A stretch of 9,217 bases of DNA, from the NCBI GenBank assembly GCA_902488725.1, contig CABTXO010000046.1, positions 1 through 9,217 on the forward strand. The letters run 5' to 3'. A program made the position numbers and the translations under genes. The DNA comes from an uncultured Bacteroidales bacterium (lineage in GTDB: Bacteria > Bacteroidota > Bacteroidia > Bacteroidales > UBA932). Numbering within the stretch: the stretch's first letter is position 1; each line of letters opens with the position of its first letter. The notes beneath the pieces were generated by a model. That model did not search any database and was not told the DNA's origin. It saw only the letters and a list, made by a program, of their open reading frames with translations. This document shows, in pieces, positions 1 through 7,182 of the stretch.

Positions 1-702
1 CAAAACCCCAAAACCCTGCCGATCGGGGAAGGCGGGGCCGTCGTGAGCAACGACGAGGTGTTCATGGACAGATGCTTCGCCTACCACAACCAGGGCTTCC
101 CCTACGGCACCCAGCTCGGCGAATGGAGCGGCTCGTTCATGATCGGCACCAACGTCCGCCTCTCGGAATACCAGTCCATCGTCGGCCTCGTCCAACTGCC
201 GTACATGCAGGACCAGGCGAACCAGCGGTGGGAAAACGGCCGGTACCTGACCGAACAGATCAAGGGCATCCCGGGCATCACCCCGATCAAATTCTATCCG
301 GGCGTGACCAAGGCTGTCTTCCACCTGTACCCGTACCGCTACGACAAGGAGGAGTTCGAAGGCATGTCCCGCGACCTGTTCCTCAAGGCGATGAAGGCGG
401 AAGGGATCACTTCTGCCTCCGGCTACACCCCGCTCCACAAGCAGCCCTTCCTCAAGGCCGCCTTCGAATCACCGCTGTACCAGAAAGTGTATTCCGCGGA
501 AGAGCTCGACTACAACCGGTACATGGAGATGAACCAGTGCCCGCAGAACGATATCATCTGCAACGAAGAGGCAGTCTGGATGACGCAGAACATGCTGCTC
601 GCCGACCGTTCCGCGATGGACGACATCGCCGAATCCATCGAGAAGATCCGCAAGCACGCCGGCAAGATCATCCGGAGCGCAGAAAAAGGAGAAATCAAAT
701 GA
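1..702 (+). CDS. DegT/DnrJ/EryC1/StrS-family PLP-dependent aminotransferase, C-terminal part (5' end outside window)
   Basis: The reading frame is open from base 1, giving 233 residues of a protein usually near 400. The visible part starts with QNPKTLPIGEGG, which matches the family's active-site signature (a lysine a few residues before GEGG). Codon 4 (bases 10-12) is therefore the probable Schiff-base lysine for pyridoxal phosphate. Further on, NVRLSEYQSIVGLVQL matches the conserved helix usually read as R-M/L-S/T-E-x-Q-A-A-I-G-L-x-Q-L, and IPGITP plus HLYPYRYD follow as in the family's C-terminal domain. Family members transaminate keto-sugars or keto-cyclitols, generally from glutamate or glutamine; the substrate here cannot be read from sequence. 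The stop overlaps the next start as ATGA, implying translational coupling with the ceramidase-like gene. The GTG at 43 is internal to the conserved motif, so it is not the real start. Family call is secure; role is unknown. Confidence 0.88.
   Translation, partial: QNPKTLPIGEGGAVVSNDEVFMDRCFAYHNQGFPYGTQLGEWSGSFMIGTNVRLSEYQSIVGLVQLPYMQDQANQRWENGRYLTEQIKGIPGITPIKFYPGVTKAVFHLYPYRYDKEEFEGMSRDLFLKAMKAEGITSASGYTPLHKQPFLKAAFESPLYQKVYSAEELDYNRYMEMNQCPQNDIICNEEAVWMTQNMLLADRSAMDDIAESIEKIRKHAGKIIRSAEKGEIK
686..691 (+). promoter_or_regulatory. Shine-Dalgarno-like AAGGAG before the ceramidase-like gene
   Basis: AAGGAG lies 7 bases before the ATG at 699, inside the last codons of the aminotransferase. It fits the spacing of a good ribosome binding site and supports the 699 start. 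This stands out because the rpsO and pnp starts in this window have no such motif, as is usual in Bacteroidota. It could also be a by-product of the Glu-Lys-Gly-Glu codons it overlaps. Confidence 0.45.
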
Positions 703-2042
703 AGTCAACACGCAACATCATCCTGGCCGCGGCGCTGATCCTGCTGACAGCGCCCTGCCGCGGTCAGGAATCCGACACATGGAAAGCGGGCTGGGCCCGC
801 GTGGACATCACGCCGGATGAGCCGGTCTGGCAGGGAGGCTACGCCGCCCGCCAAAAGCCGTCCGAGGGCGTGTTCCAGCACATCTGGGCGAAAGCGCTGG
901 CCCTCGAAGACGTCTCCGGCCACAAGTCAGTGCTCGTCACGATGGATCTGCTGGGCCTGCCGCGGGACTTTTCAGAAGACCTGCGCGGGCAAGTCCTGAA
1001 AAAATACGGCATCCGGAAGCAGGACATCATCCTGAGCGCTTCTCACACCCATTCCGCTCCCGTCGTCGGAAATTCGCTCCAGTACATCTATCCGATGGAC
1101 CGGAACCATTGGAAAGCGGTCTACCGGTACACCGACCGGCTGAAGGGCCTGCTGCTGGACGTGATCGGAGAATCCCTGAAAAAGGCCGAACCCGTCCGGA
1201 TGTATTCCGGCAACGGCTATGCGCGGATCGGCTTCAACCGGCGCAAGAACAACCGCAAGTTCGTTTCCTCCACGGTTCCGGTCGGCCCCAGCGACTTCGC
1301 GGTTCCGGTCCTGAAACTGGAAGGAATGGACAACAGCGTCAAGCTCGTCATCTTCGGCCACGCCTGCCATCCGGTCGTGAACGGAGGCTACGAGATCAGC
1401 GGGGACTGGGCGGGGGTCGCCCAGTCGGAAGTAGAGAAATTGTACCCCGGCGCAATGGGGATGTTCTTCCAGGGCTGCGGCGCAGATCAGAATCCGGTCT
1501 GCGGCGGCATGGCGCCGAATTCCTTCATGGTGGCCTACGGCAAGCAGATTGCCGCTGCGGTCGAACAGGTGCTTTCCGAGCCGATGAAACCGCTCCGGAG
1601 CAAACTGGACACCCGCTATGCCGAAATCGACCTCCCCTTCGACAAACCGATCTCCCGGGAAGAGATGCAGGCGGTCGCCGACAGCAAGTCCTGGGAATCC
1701 CGATGGGCGAAAGGCATGATGGAACGGATCGACAAGGGAGAGAAATTCCCCGACACCTATCCCTACCCCATTGAATATTGGGACCTTGGCGGACAGAAGC
1801 TCTTCGTCTTGGGCGGTGAGGTAACCAGTGAATATTCCATCACGCTGAAAAAGGAATTCGGGGAAGATGCCTTTGTCATGGGCTATGCCAACGATGTCAT
1901 GTCCTACATCCCATCGACGACCGTCTGGCGGGAAGGCGGCTACGAGGGCTTCGCCGCAAACCGTGTCTACGCCTTGCCCGCCCGGTGGACGGGCGATGTC
2001 GAAACCCGCATCCTGGATGCGGTCGACAGCCTTGTGAAATAA
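699..2042 (+). CDS. Exported neutral/alkaline ceramidase-like hydrolase (single N-terminal-type catalytic domain)
   Basis: 447 aa. An N-terminal signal peptide is visible: basic MKSTRN, hydrophobic residues 7-18, then APCRGQ, so the protein is probably periplasmic or surface-exposed. Cys20 gives only an imperfect lipobox (LTAPC). The mature part resembles the neutral/alkaline non-lysosomal ceramidase N-terminal domain. Candidate zinc ligands are all present: SHTHSAP (115-121), HACHP (221-225), GGE (372-374, Glu374) and SYIP (402-405, Tyr403). FFQGCGADQNP, near 259-269, is another typical block. True bacterial neutral ceramidases are about 650 aa or more with an extra C-terminal domain; that domain is absent here, so ceramide need not be the substrate. 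Family members hydrolyse an amide bond. The gene overlaps the aminotransferase by 4 bp and lies 24 bp before murQ, suggesting a job in amino-sugar or cell-envelope salvage (inference). I chose the 699 start because it gives the signal peptide. Confidence 0.82.
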   Translation: MKSTRNIILAAALILLTAPCRGQESDTWKAGWARVDITPDEPVWQGGYAARQKPSEGVFQHIWAKALALEDVSGHKSVLVTMDLLGLPRDFSEDLRGQVLKKYGIRKQDIILSASHTHSAPVVGNSLQYIYPMDRNHWKAVYRYTDRLKGLLLDVIGESLKKAEPVRMYSGNGYARIGFNRRKNNRKFVSSTVPVGPSDFAVPVLKLEGMDNSVKLVIFGHACHPVVNGGYEISGDWAGVAQSEVEKLYPGAMGMFFQGCGADQNPVCGGMAPNSFMVAYGKQIAAAVEQVLSEPMKPLRSKLDTRYAEIDLPFDKPISREEMQAVADSKSWESRWAKGMMERIDKGEKFPDTYPYPIEYWDLGGQKLFVLGGEVTSEYSITLKKEFGEDAFVMGYANDVMSYIPSTTVWREGGYEGFAANRVYALPARWTGDVETRILDAVDSLVK

Positions 2043-2066
2043 GATGGACGAACCATTCTCGACGAT

Positions 2067-2918
2067 ATGACATTGAGATTGACCGAGCAGCCGTCCTTGT
2101 ACGACCATCTCGAAACGAAAAGCGTTGCGGAGCTGCTCCGCGACATCAACGAAGAAGACAAGAAGGTACCCCGGGCGATTGAACAAGTCCTCCCGGAACT
2201 TGAAAAACTGGTTTCCGCGATCGAGCGGCAGCTCCGCGCCGGCGGCCGCATGTTCTACTGCGGATGCGGCACGGGCGGCAAGCTGGCCGTGCTGGACATG
2301 CTGGAACTGCCCAACACCTACGGCTGCGATCCCGAACAGATCCAGTGCGTGCTGGCCGGAGGAGTGGAGAACCTGGTCCTCGACCTGGAAGAGGCGGAGG
2401 ACGACGTGGAGGAAGGCTGGCGGACCCTGCAGGAGAAGCACGTCTCCCCGAAAGACATCGTCGTCGGGATCTCTGCCAGCGGCAACACCCCCTATGTCCT
2501 TGCGGCCCTCAAGGCATGCCGGGAACACGGCATCCCGACGGGCTCCTTCGTCAACAATCCGGATTCCCCGATCTCGAAATATTCAGACTACCCGGTCGAA
2601 GTGATCACCGGCCCGGAATTCATCACCGGCAGCACCCGGATGAAGTCCGGGACCTCGCAGAAACTCATCTGCGACATGATCAGCACCACGGTCATGGTCC
2701 GGCTGGGCCGCGTCGAAGGCAACCGGATGGTCAATGCCAACCTCATCAACAACAAGGTGGTGGACCGGTTGACGCGCACCATGATGGAACGGAATCCCTC
2801 CCTCACGGATTACAAGTTCTGTGAAGAGATGATCAAGCGGTGTGGCGGCCTCAAGAAAGCCGAGTCGTACCTGCTCGAAAAAGGCATTCTGAAAGAAAAA
2901 CCTGTCGAGATAAATTAG
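2067..2918 (+). CDS. murQ: N-acetylmuramic acid 6-phosphate etherase (MurQ)
   Basis: 283 aa, close to the roughly 300 aa usual for MurQ. This cytoplasmic SIS-domain enzyme cleaves the D-lactyl ether of MurNAc-6-phosphate, giving GlcNAc-6-phosphate and D-lactate in peptidoglycan recycling or salvage. The N-terminal LTEQPSLYDHLETKSV and INEEDKKVP blocks are typical. The SIS core runs from about residue 55 to 215. Glu80 in LDMLELPNTYG and Glu111 in EEAEDD align with the two glutamates implicated in catalysis in E. coli MurQ (Glu83, Glu114). ISASGNTPYV (135-144) and ITGSTRMKSGTSQK (186-199) are family signatures. The phosphosugar motif reads GCGTGGKLAVLD, not the common GAGTSGRLGVLD, an unusual divergence. 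The gene sits 24 bp after the hydrolase and 5 bp before the kinase. The ATG at 2067 is the first in-frame start after the upstream stop. Confidence 0.93.
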   Translation: MTLRLTEQPSLYDHLETKSVAELLRDINEEDKKVPRAIEQVLPELEKLVSAIERQLRAGGRMFYCGCGTGGKLAVLDMLELPNTYGCDPEQIQCVLAGGVENLVLDLEEAEDDVEEGWRTLQEKHVSPKDIVVGISASGNTPYVLAALKACREHGIPTGSFVNNPDSPISKYSDYPVEVITGPEFITGSTRMKSGTSQKLICDMISTTVMVRLGRVEGNRMVNANLINNKVVDRLTRTMMERNPSLTDYKFCEEMIKRCGGLKKAESYLLEKGILKEKPVEIN

Positions 2919-2923
2919 TTTCC

Positions 2924-3769
2924 ATGATACTGATTGCAGACAGCGGGTCGACCAAGACGGACTGGGTGTGTCTTTCCGAGGACCGGAAGATGCGGATCGA
3001 CTTCAAGAGTCTGGGCTACAATCCGAACTACATCAGCGGCGAGGGGATCCATGACGATGTCGTGTCTTCCCTTCCGACGAATTTTCCGCTGATGGAAATC
3101 AAGGAAATCCATTTCTACGGAGCCGGCGTCACGGAACTGCAGTATGACTTCATGCGGAAAGTGCTGAAAGGCATCTTTCCGGCTGCCGAGGAAGTGTTCA
3201 TCGCGATGGATCTGCTGGCCGCGGCCCGGGCCTTGCTCGGGCATGAGCCCGGATTCGCCGCCATCCTCGGGACGGGAACGAATTCCTGCATCTACGACGG
3301 CGAGCGGATTACGATGAACATCGATTCGCTTGGGTTCATCCTGGGAGATGAGGGCAGCGGAGGCTATGTCGGCAAGAACCTCATCCGGGATTTCATCCGC
3401 GGGGACCAGCCGGAGCCCATCCGGGAGGAAGTGGCGCAGCTGCTGGGGAAGAACGGGGACGAATTGATCGACCAGATCTACACCAAACCCTTCCCGAACC
3501 GCTACTGCGCCCAGTTCTGCAAATATGTCGGGGACAACCGGAACCGCGACCCGTACTTCCATGATCTGATCCTGAACGCTTTCCGGGATTTCTTCAGGAA
3601 CATCGTCAGCCGCTACCCCGACTACCGTTCCTACAGGCTGAACTGCGTCGGATCTGTCGGATACCATCTGAAGGATCTGCTGAAGGTCGCGGCGGATGAA
3701 GCCGGGATGGAGCTGGGCCTGATTGTTCAAGCCCCTCTCGAAGGACTGATCAAATACCATCTCGCATGA
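2924..3769 (+). CDS. murK: BadF/BadG/N-acetylglucosamine-kinase-family sugar kinase, probable MurNAc kinase (MurK)
   Basis: 281 aa with the ASKHA ATPase fold. The first phosphate-binding loop is DSGSTKTDW (6-14), the second is ILGTGTNS (114-121), and GDEGSGGYVGK (141-151) follows as in N-acetylglucosamine kinases. Asp96 in AMDLLAAARAL is the likely catalytic base, by analogy with the Asp in the TTDAAG segment of human NAGK. The best reading is ATP-dependent 6-phosphorylation of free MurNAc (possibly also GlcNAc), feeding MurQ. This follows the murT-murK-murQ grouping characterised in Tannerella forsythia, where MurNAc enters unphosphorylated and needs a kinase. The gene begins 5 bp after murQ and its stop overlaps the permease start as ATGA. 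Family assignment is strong; MurNAc rather than GlcNAc as the main substrate rests on context. Confidence 0.85.
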   Translation: MILIADSGSTKTDWVCLSEDRKMRIDFKSLGYNPNYISGEGIHDDVVSSLPTNFPLMEIKEIHFYGAGVTELQYDFMRKVLKGIFPAAEEVFIAMDLLAAARALLGHEPGFAAILGTGTNSCIYDGERITMNIDSLGFILGDEGSGGYVGKNLIRDFIRGDQPEPIREEVAQLLGKNGDELIDQIYTKPFPNRYCAQFCKYVGDNRNRDPYFHDLILNAFRDFFRNIVSRYPDYRSYRLNCVGSVGYHLKDLLKVAADEAGMELGLIVQAPLEGLIKYHLA

Positions 3770-4962
3770 AAGGGAACCGCCAACTCGTACCGCTGGCCTT
3801 CATCGGGATGATGTTCTTCACGGTGGGCTTCGCGATGGGGATCAACAGCTACCTGGTTCCCCTGCTGCAGTCCACCCTGGACGTGTCCTCGGGAGAATCC
3901 TACCTGATCATCGCCGCGACCTTCACGGCCTTCCTGGTCTTCAGCTATCCGGCATCGAAGATCATCGCCCGGATCGGCTACAGGTACACCATGTGCCTGG
4001 CATTCGGCCTCTTCGCTGCAGGCTTCGCCCTGTTCATTCCGTCCGCGCACCTGCGCAGCCTGCCGCTCTTCCTGCTGGCTTCCTTCATCTGCGGGATCGG
4101 GAACACGGTGCTGCAGGCCGCCATCAATCCCTACGTGACCATCCTCGGTCCGATCGAGAGCGCGGCGAAGCGGATCAGCATGATGGGCATCTGCAACGCC
4201 CTGTCCTGGCCGGTCGCCCCGCTGTTCCTGGCCGCCGTGATCGGAAAGGACATCGGCGACGCCGTGCTGACGGACATCGACCTGCCCTTCTACATCATCA
4301 TCGGCATCGTCCTGCTGCTGGGGCTTGCGACCTGTTTCGCACCGCTGGAGGAAATCAAGGCGGTCGGAGAAGACGAAGAGAATGCTGCGGACTGCCCGTA
4401 CGCCCAAGGGAAAAAATCCATCTGGCAGTTTCCGCACCTGGTGCTGGGCGCCCTCGCCCTGTTCTTCTACGTCGGCGTGGAGACGCTGGCGCTGTCGACG
4501 ACGGTCGACTACGCCGCGGCGCTGGGTCTGAAGAATCCGCAGTCCTACGCCATCTGGCCGAGTGTCGGGATGGCAGTCGGCTATGTGCTGGGCATCATCA
4601 CAATCCCGAAGTTCATCTCCCAGGCGACGGCCTTGAAGATCTGCTGCTGGATGGCGTTGATCGGCTCGCTGCTGATCGTGTTCACGCCGGCCGAGACCTC
4701 GATCTGGTTCGTTGCGTCGCTGGGGCTGGCCTGTTCGCTGATGTATCCGGCGATCTGGCCGCTGGCCATCGTGGACCTGGGCCGGTTCACGAAGACAGGT
4801 TCTTCGCTGCTGGTCGCCTCCATCGGTGGCGGAGCCCTGATCCCGCTGCTGTTCGGCTTCCTGAAGGATGCCGTCGGCAACCACAGCGCCTACTGGATCT
4901 GCCTGCCCTGCTACATATTCATCTTCTATTACGCCTATTCCGGGCACAAGATCCGGAAGTAG
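3766..4962 (+). CDS. murT: FHS/FucP-type MFS sugar permease, probable N-acetylmuramic acid transporter (MurT)
   Basis: 398 aa, highly hydrophobic, with about 12 predicted membrane segments in two bundles joined by a charged cytoplasmic loop near residues 190-222 (LEEIKAVGEDEENAAD and following). The FSYPASKIIARIGYR segment (about 63-77) is an MFS motif-A-like loop, and NPYVTILGP (about 121-129) is characteristic of the glucose/galactose/fucose:H+ symporter group. It should import a sugar by proton symport across the inner membrane. Following murQ and a sugar kinase with an ATGA overlap, the likely cargo is MurNAc, as for the Tannerella forsythia MurT; GlcNAc or another amino sugar cannot be excluded. 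It is the last gene of the operon: the convergent helicase stop is only 6 bp away. No PTS component is visible, so a PTS route such as E. coli MurP is not encoded here. Confidence 0.8.
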   Translation: MKGNRQLVPLAFIGMMFFTVGFAMGINSYLVPLLQSTLDVSSGESYLIIAATFTAFLVFSYPASKIIARIGYRYTMCLAFGLFAAGFALFIPSAHLRSLPLFLLASFICGIGNTVLQAAINPYVTILGPIESAAKRISMMGICNALSWPVAPLFLAAVIGKDIGDAVLTDIDLPFYIIIGIVLLLGLATCFAPLEEIKAVGEDEENAADCPYAQGKKSIWQFPHLVLGALALFFYVGVETLALSTTVDYAAALGLKNPQSYAIWPSVGMAVGYVLGIITIPKFISQATALKICCWMALIGSLLIVFTPAETSIWFVASLGLACSLMYPAIWPLAIVDLGRFTKTGSSLLVASIGGGALIPLLFGFLKDAVGNHSAYWICLPCYIFIFYYAYSGHKIRK

Positions 4963-4977
4963 CCCGCGCTATTCCGG
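4953..4977. terminator. Inverted repeat spanning both convergent stop codons, candidate bidirectional 3'-end hairpin
   Basis: CCGGAA (4953-4958) pairs with TTCCGG (4972-4977), and TAGC (4960-4963) with GCTA (4968-4971). This makes a 10-bp stem with one bulged G (4959) and a CCGC loop. The murT TAG stop (4960-4962) pairs with the helicase stop on the opposite strand (4969-4971). No T-run follows on either side, so it is not a textbook intrinsic terminator; it may act with other factors or protect 3' ends. Confidence 0.5.
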
Positions 4978-7167
4978 CAGGTCGGCGGGACGCAGGAAGT
5001 TTTCCCGCAGGTGCCGGGTGGAACCGTCGGCGAACCGCACTTCGAAGGTGGAATATTCCCGGTTGGCGGCGATGACCGTGCCTTCCCCGAAGAGGTTGTG
5101 GACCACGGTGTCCCCGACCTTGAAGCGGCATTGATATTCCGCACGCTCGACCGCGAAGCCGTCGGCACCGGATTCTTCCGAGCCGGCGTAGCGGGCTCCG
5201 TAGGTCTCCTCGTCCAGCACGTGCATCAGGTTCCGGGTGCCCTTCCAGAGTTCCTCCGGCACGAAGCCTTCGGTCACGAACATGTTCCGCTTGATCTCCG
5301 TCAGGAAGCGGGACGGGTACTTGTTCATCTTCGTCGAGACGTTGAAACCCTCGCTTTCCGTCAGGAACAAGGCCTTCTCCGCCCGCGTGATCGCCACGTA
5401 CATCAGCCGCCGCTCCTCTTCCTCCCCGTTCTTCTTGTACTCGCGGATGGTCCGCATGTTCGGGAATATGCCTTCGCTCAGCCCCAGGATGAACACGTAG
5501 GGGAACTCCAGCCCTTTGGCCTGGTGGATGGTCATCAATTTGACGGTCGGCGTGTCCTTCCGGTAGTCCTGGTTCGTGTAGAGGGCGATGTCCTGCAGAT
5601 AGGAGGAGAGGTCGGCCTCGTCTTCCGAGCGGGCGCTTTCGTAGAACCGCACGCTCTGCAGCAGTTCGTCCACGTTCTCCAGCCGGTCCTCGTCCTGGTC
5701 TTCGCGCAGCATACGCTTGAGCCCGCTCCGGTCCAGCAGTCGGTCCAGCAGGTCGGACACCTTCGCCGTCTGCCCGTAGCGCACGGCATCCTCGATCAGC
5801 TGCAGGAACGCCACGGCTCCGGGGCGGTTCAGGTCTGCGGTCTCCACGTGCCGCTTCAGAGCATGGTACAGGCTCAGGTCGTCTTCCTTCGCCCGCGCCC
5901 GCAGCGTGTCGAGGTACACCCGGCCGAGCTTGCGCGACGGGACGTTGACGATGCGTTCGAAAGCCAGGTCGTCCCCCCGGTCGTTCACCAGCCGCAGGTA
6001 GCTCAGGGCATCCTTGATCTCCCGCCGTTCGAAAAAGCGGGTGCCGCCCCAGATCGTGTAGCCGATCCGGGCGTTCAGCAGTTCCTGCTCGATGGCCCGG
6101 GACTGGAAGGAGGCGCGGTAGAGAATCGCAACGTCGCTCGGCCGGGCGCCCGCGTCCAGCAGCAGCCGGATCTGTTTCACGACCCAGGCCATTTCTTCCG
6201 CCTCGTTCCTGCCGTGGAAGTGGACGACCGCCCGCCCTTCCGGCCGGCGGGTGAAAAGGTCTTTCGGAATCCGGTTCCTGTTGTTGGCGATCACGGAGTT
6301 GGCCACGTCCAGGATCTTCGGGGTCGAGCGGTAGTTCTCGTCCAGAACCACATCCTTGTCCCGGGCGAACTGCACGAACCGGTCCGGTTTCGCGCCCCGC
6401 CATTCGTAGATCGCCTGATCGGGATCTCCGACCACGAAGAGGTTCCGGTGGCCGGCCGCCAGCTTCTCGATGATCTGCCAGTTGTCCAGGTTGCAGTCCT
6501 GCGCCTCGTCCACCATGATGTAGTTCAACTGGTTCTGCCAATATTCCCGGGCATCGGCGAAGCGGTCCAGGATGTAGTTGGTGAAATTTTCCAGGTCGGC
6601 GAAGTCCAGGGCGTAGTGCTTCATCTGCCGGTGGACATAGTTGGCCAGCAGCGACTCCAGCATCCCGTCCGTCCACTTCACCTCGGGCAGCATGTAGGTC
6701 GTGATGTAGTCGTTCAGGCTCTTTTCCACGGAGACCTGGCCGAGGAACTCTTTGACAGTCTTCTCGGTGCGCTTGATACCCAGTTCGTCCATGCTCTGCC
6801 TGGCGACCGACTTGGCATCCTCTTCGTCCAGGATCGTGAAGGTCTTCGGGAAGCCCAGGCGGTGGATCTCCCGGCGGAGGAACTTGACGCAGAAACCGTC
6901 GATCGTGCAGACGAAGTCGTTGTAGTCCCCGCTGTGCACCATCGTCGCGATCCGCTGCCGCATCTCGGCGGCGGCCTTGTTCGTGAAGGTCAGGCAGAGG
7001 ATGTTCGCCGGGTCGATGCCCAGCACGTTCACGAGGTAGGCGTAGCGGTAGGTCAGCGCCTTCGTCTTGCCGGTCCCCGCCCCCGCGATCACACGGATGC
7101 GGCCTTCGGTGGAGGTCACGGCATCGGCCTGCCGGCCGTTCAAATCCTGAAGAGGTCCCCAATTCAT
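4969..7167 (-). CDS. UvrD/PcrA-class superfamily I ATP-dependent 3'-5' DNA helicase
   Basis: 732 aa from the ATG at 7167. The ordered SF1A motifs are all visible: Q motif LNGRQ (9-13), Walker A AGAGTGKT (28-35), Ia LTFTNKAAAEM (59-69), II VDEAQDCN (219-226), III VVGDPDQAIYEWRGA (245-259) and IV LDENYRS (275-281). Motifs V/VI near the C-terminal half include TIHQAKGLEFPYVF and RRLMYVAITRAE. The last 50 or so residues (FKVGDTVVHNLFGEGTVI and following) form the small Tudor-like domain found at PcrA/UvrD C-termini, linked in those proteins to RNA polymerase binding. The expected role is DNA unwinding in repair, fork maintenance or transcription-coupled repair. Motif II reads DEAQDCN, not the DEYQDTN usual in PcrA/UvrD, so it may be a paralogue and I give no symbol. 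An upstream TTG (7185) would overlap the predicted promoter, favouring 7167. Confidence 0.93.
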   Translation of the reverse strand: MNWGPLQDLNGRQADAVTSTEGRIRVIAGAGTGKTKALTYRYAYLVNVLGIDPANILCLTFTNKAAAEMRQRIATMVHSGDYNDFVCTIDGFCVKFLRREIHRLGFPKTFTILDEEDAKSVARQSMDELGIKRTEKTVKEFLGQVSVEKSLNDYITTYMLPEVKWTDGMLESLLANYVHRQMKHYALDFADLENFTNYILDRFADAREYWQNQLNYIMVDEAQDCNLDNWQIIEKLAAGHRNLFVVGDPDQAIYEWRGAKPDRFVQFARDKDVVLDENYRSTPKILDVANSVIANNRNRIPKDLFTRRPEGRAVVHFHGRNEAEEMAWVVKQIRLLLDAGARPSDVAILYRASFQSRAIEQELLNARIGYTIWGGTRFFERREIKDALSYLRLVNDRGDDLAFERIVNVPSRKLGRVYLDTLRARAKEDDLSLYHALKRHVETADLNRPGAVAFLQLIEDAVRYGQTAKVSDLLDRLLDRSGLKRMLREDQDEDRLENVDELLQSVRFYESARSEDEADLSSYLQDIALYTNQDYRKDTPTVKLMTIHQAKGLEFPYVFILGLSEGIFPNMRTIREYKKNGEEEERRLMYVAITRAEKALFLTESEGFNVSTKMNKYPSRFLTEIKRNMFVTEGFVPEELWKGTRNLMHVLDEETYGARYAGSEESGADGFAVERAEYQCRFKVGDTVVHNLFGEGTVIAANREYSTFEVRFADGSTRHLRENFLRPADLPE

Positions 7168-7182
7168 ATTCCGTAAAATTAA

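Noticed and set aside
72..698. In-frame extension of the ceramidase-like gene upstream of 699
   Set aside because: It lies in the wrong frame of the aminotransferase, is rich in Arg, Pro and His, and would bury the signal peptide seen at the 699 start.
972..2528. A 518-codon open frame on the - strand across the hydrolase and murQ
   Set aside because: Same reverse-complement codon register. It crosses the intergenic gap only because the hydrolase and murQ happen to share a reading frame. No recognisable domains.
2915..3760. A 281-codon open frame on the - strand opposite murK
   Set aside because: Same codon-register artefact; the + strand has both ATP-binding motifs of the kinase.
3727..4947. 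A 406-codon open frame on the - strand opposite murT
   Set aside because: Shadow of a GC-rich gene: rich in Asp, Arg, Gln and Gly, with no hydrophobic core or motif, whereas the + strand is a clear 12-TM permease.
5011..7176. A 721-codon open frame on the + strand opposite the helicase
   Set aside because: It is in the register where its codons are exact reverse complements of the helicase codons, so stops would need TTA, CTA or TCA codons, which this GC-rich gene avoids. The translation is low-complexity and resembles no family, while the minus strand has every SF1 motif.
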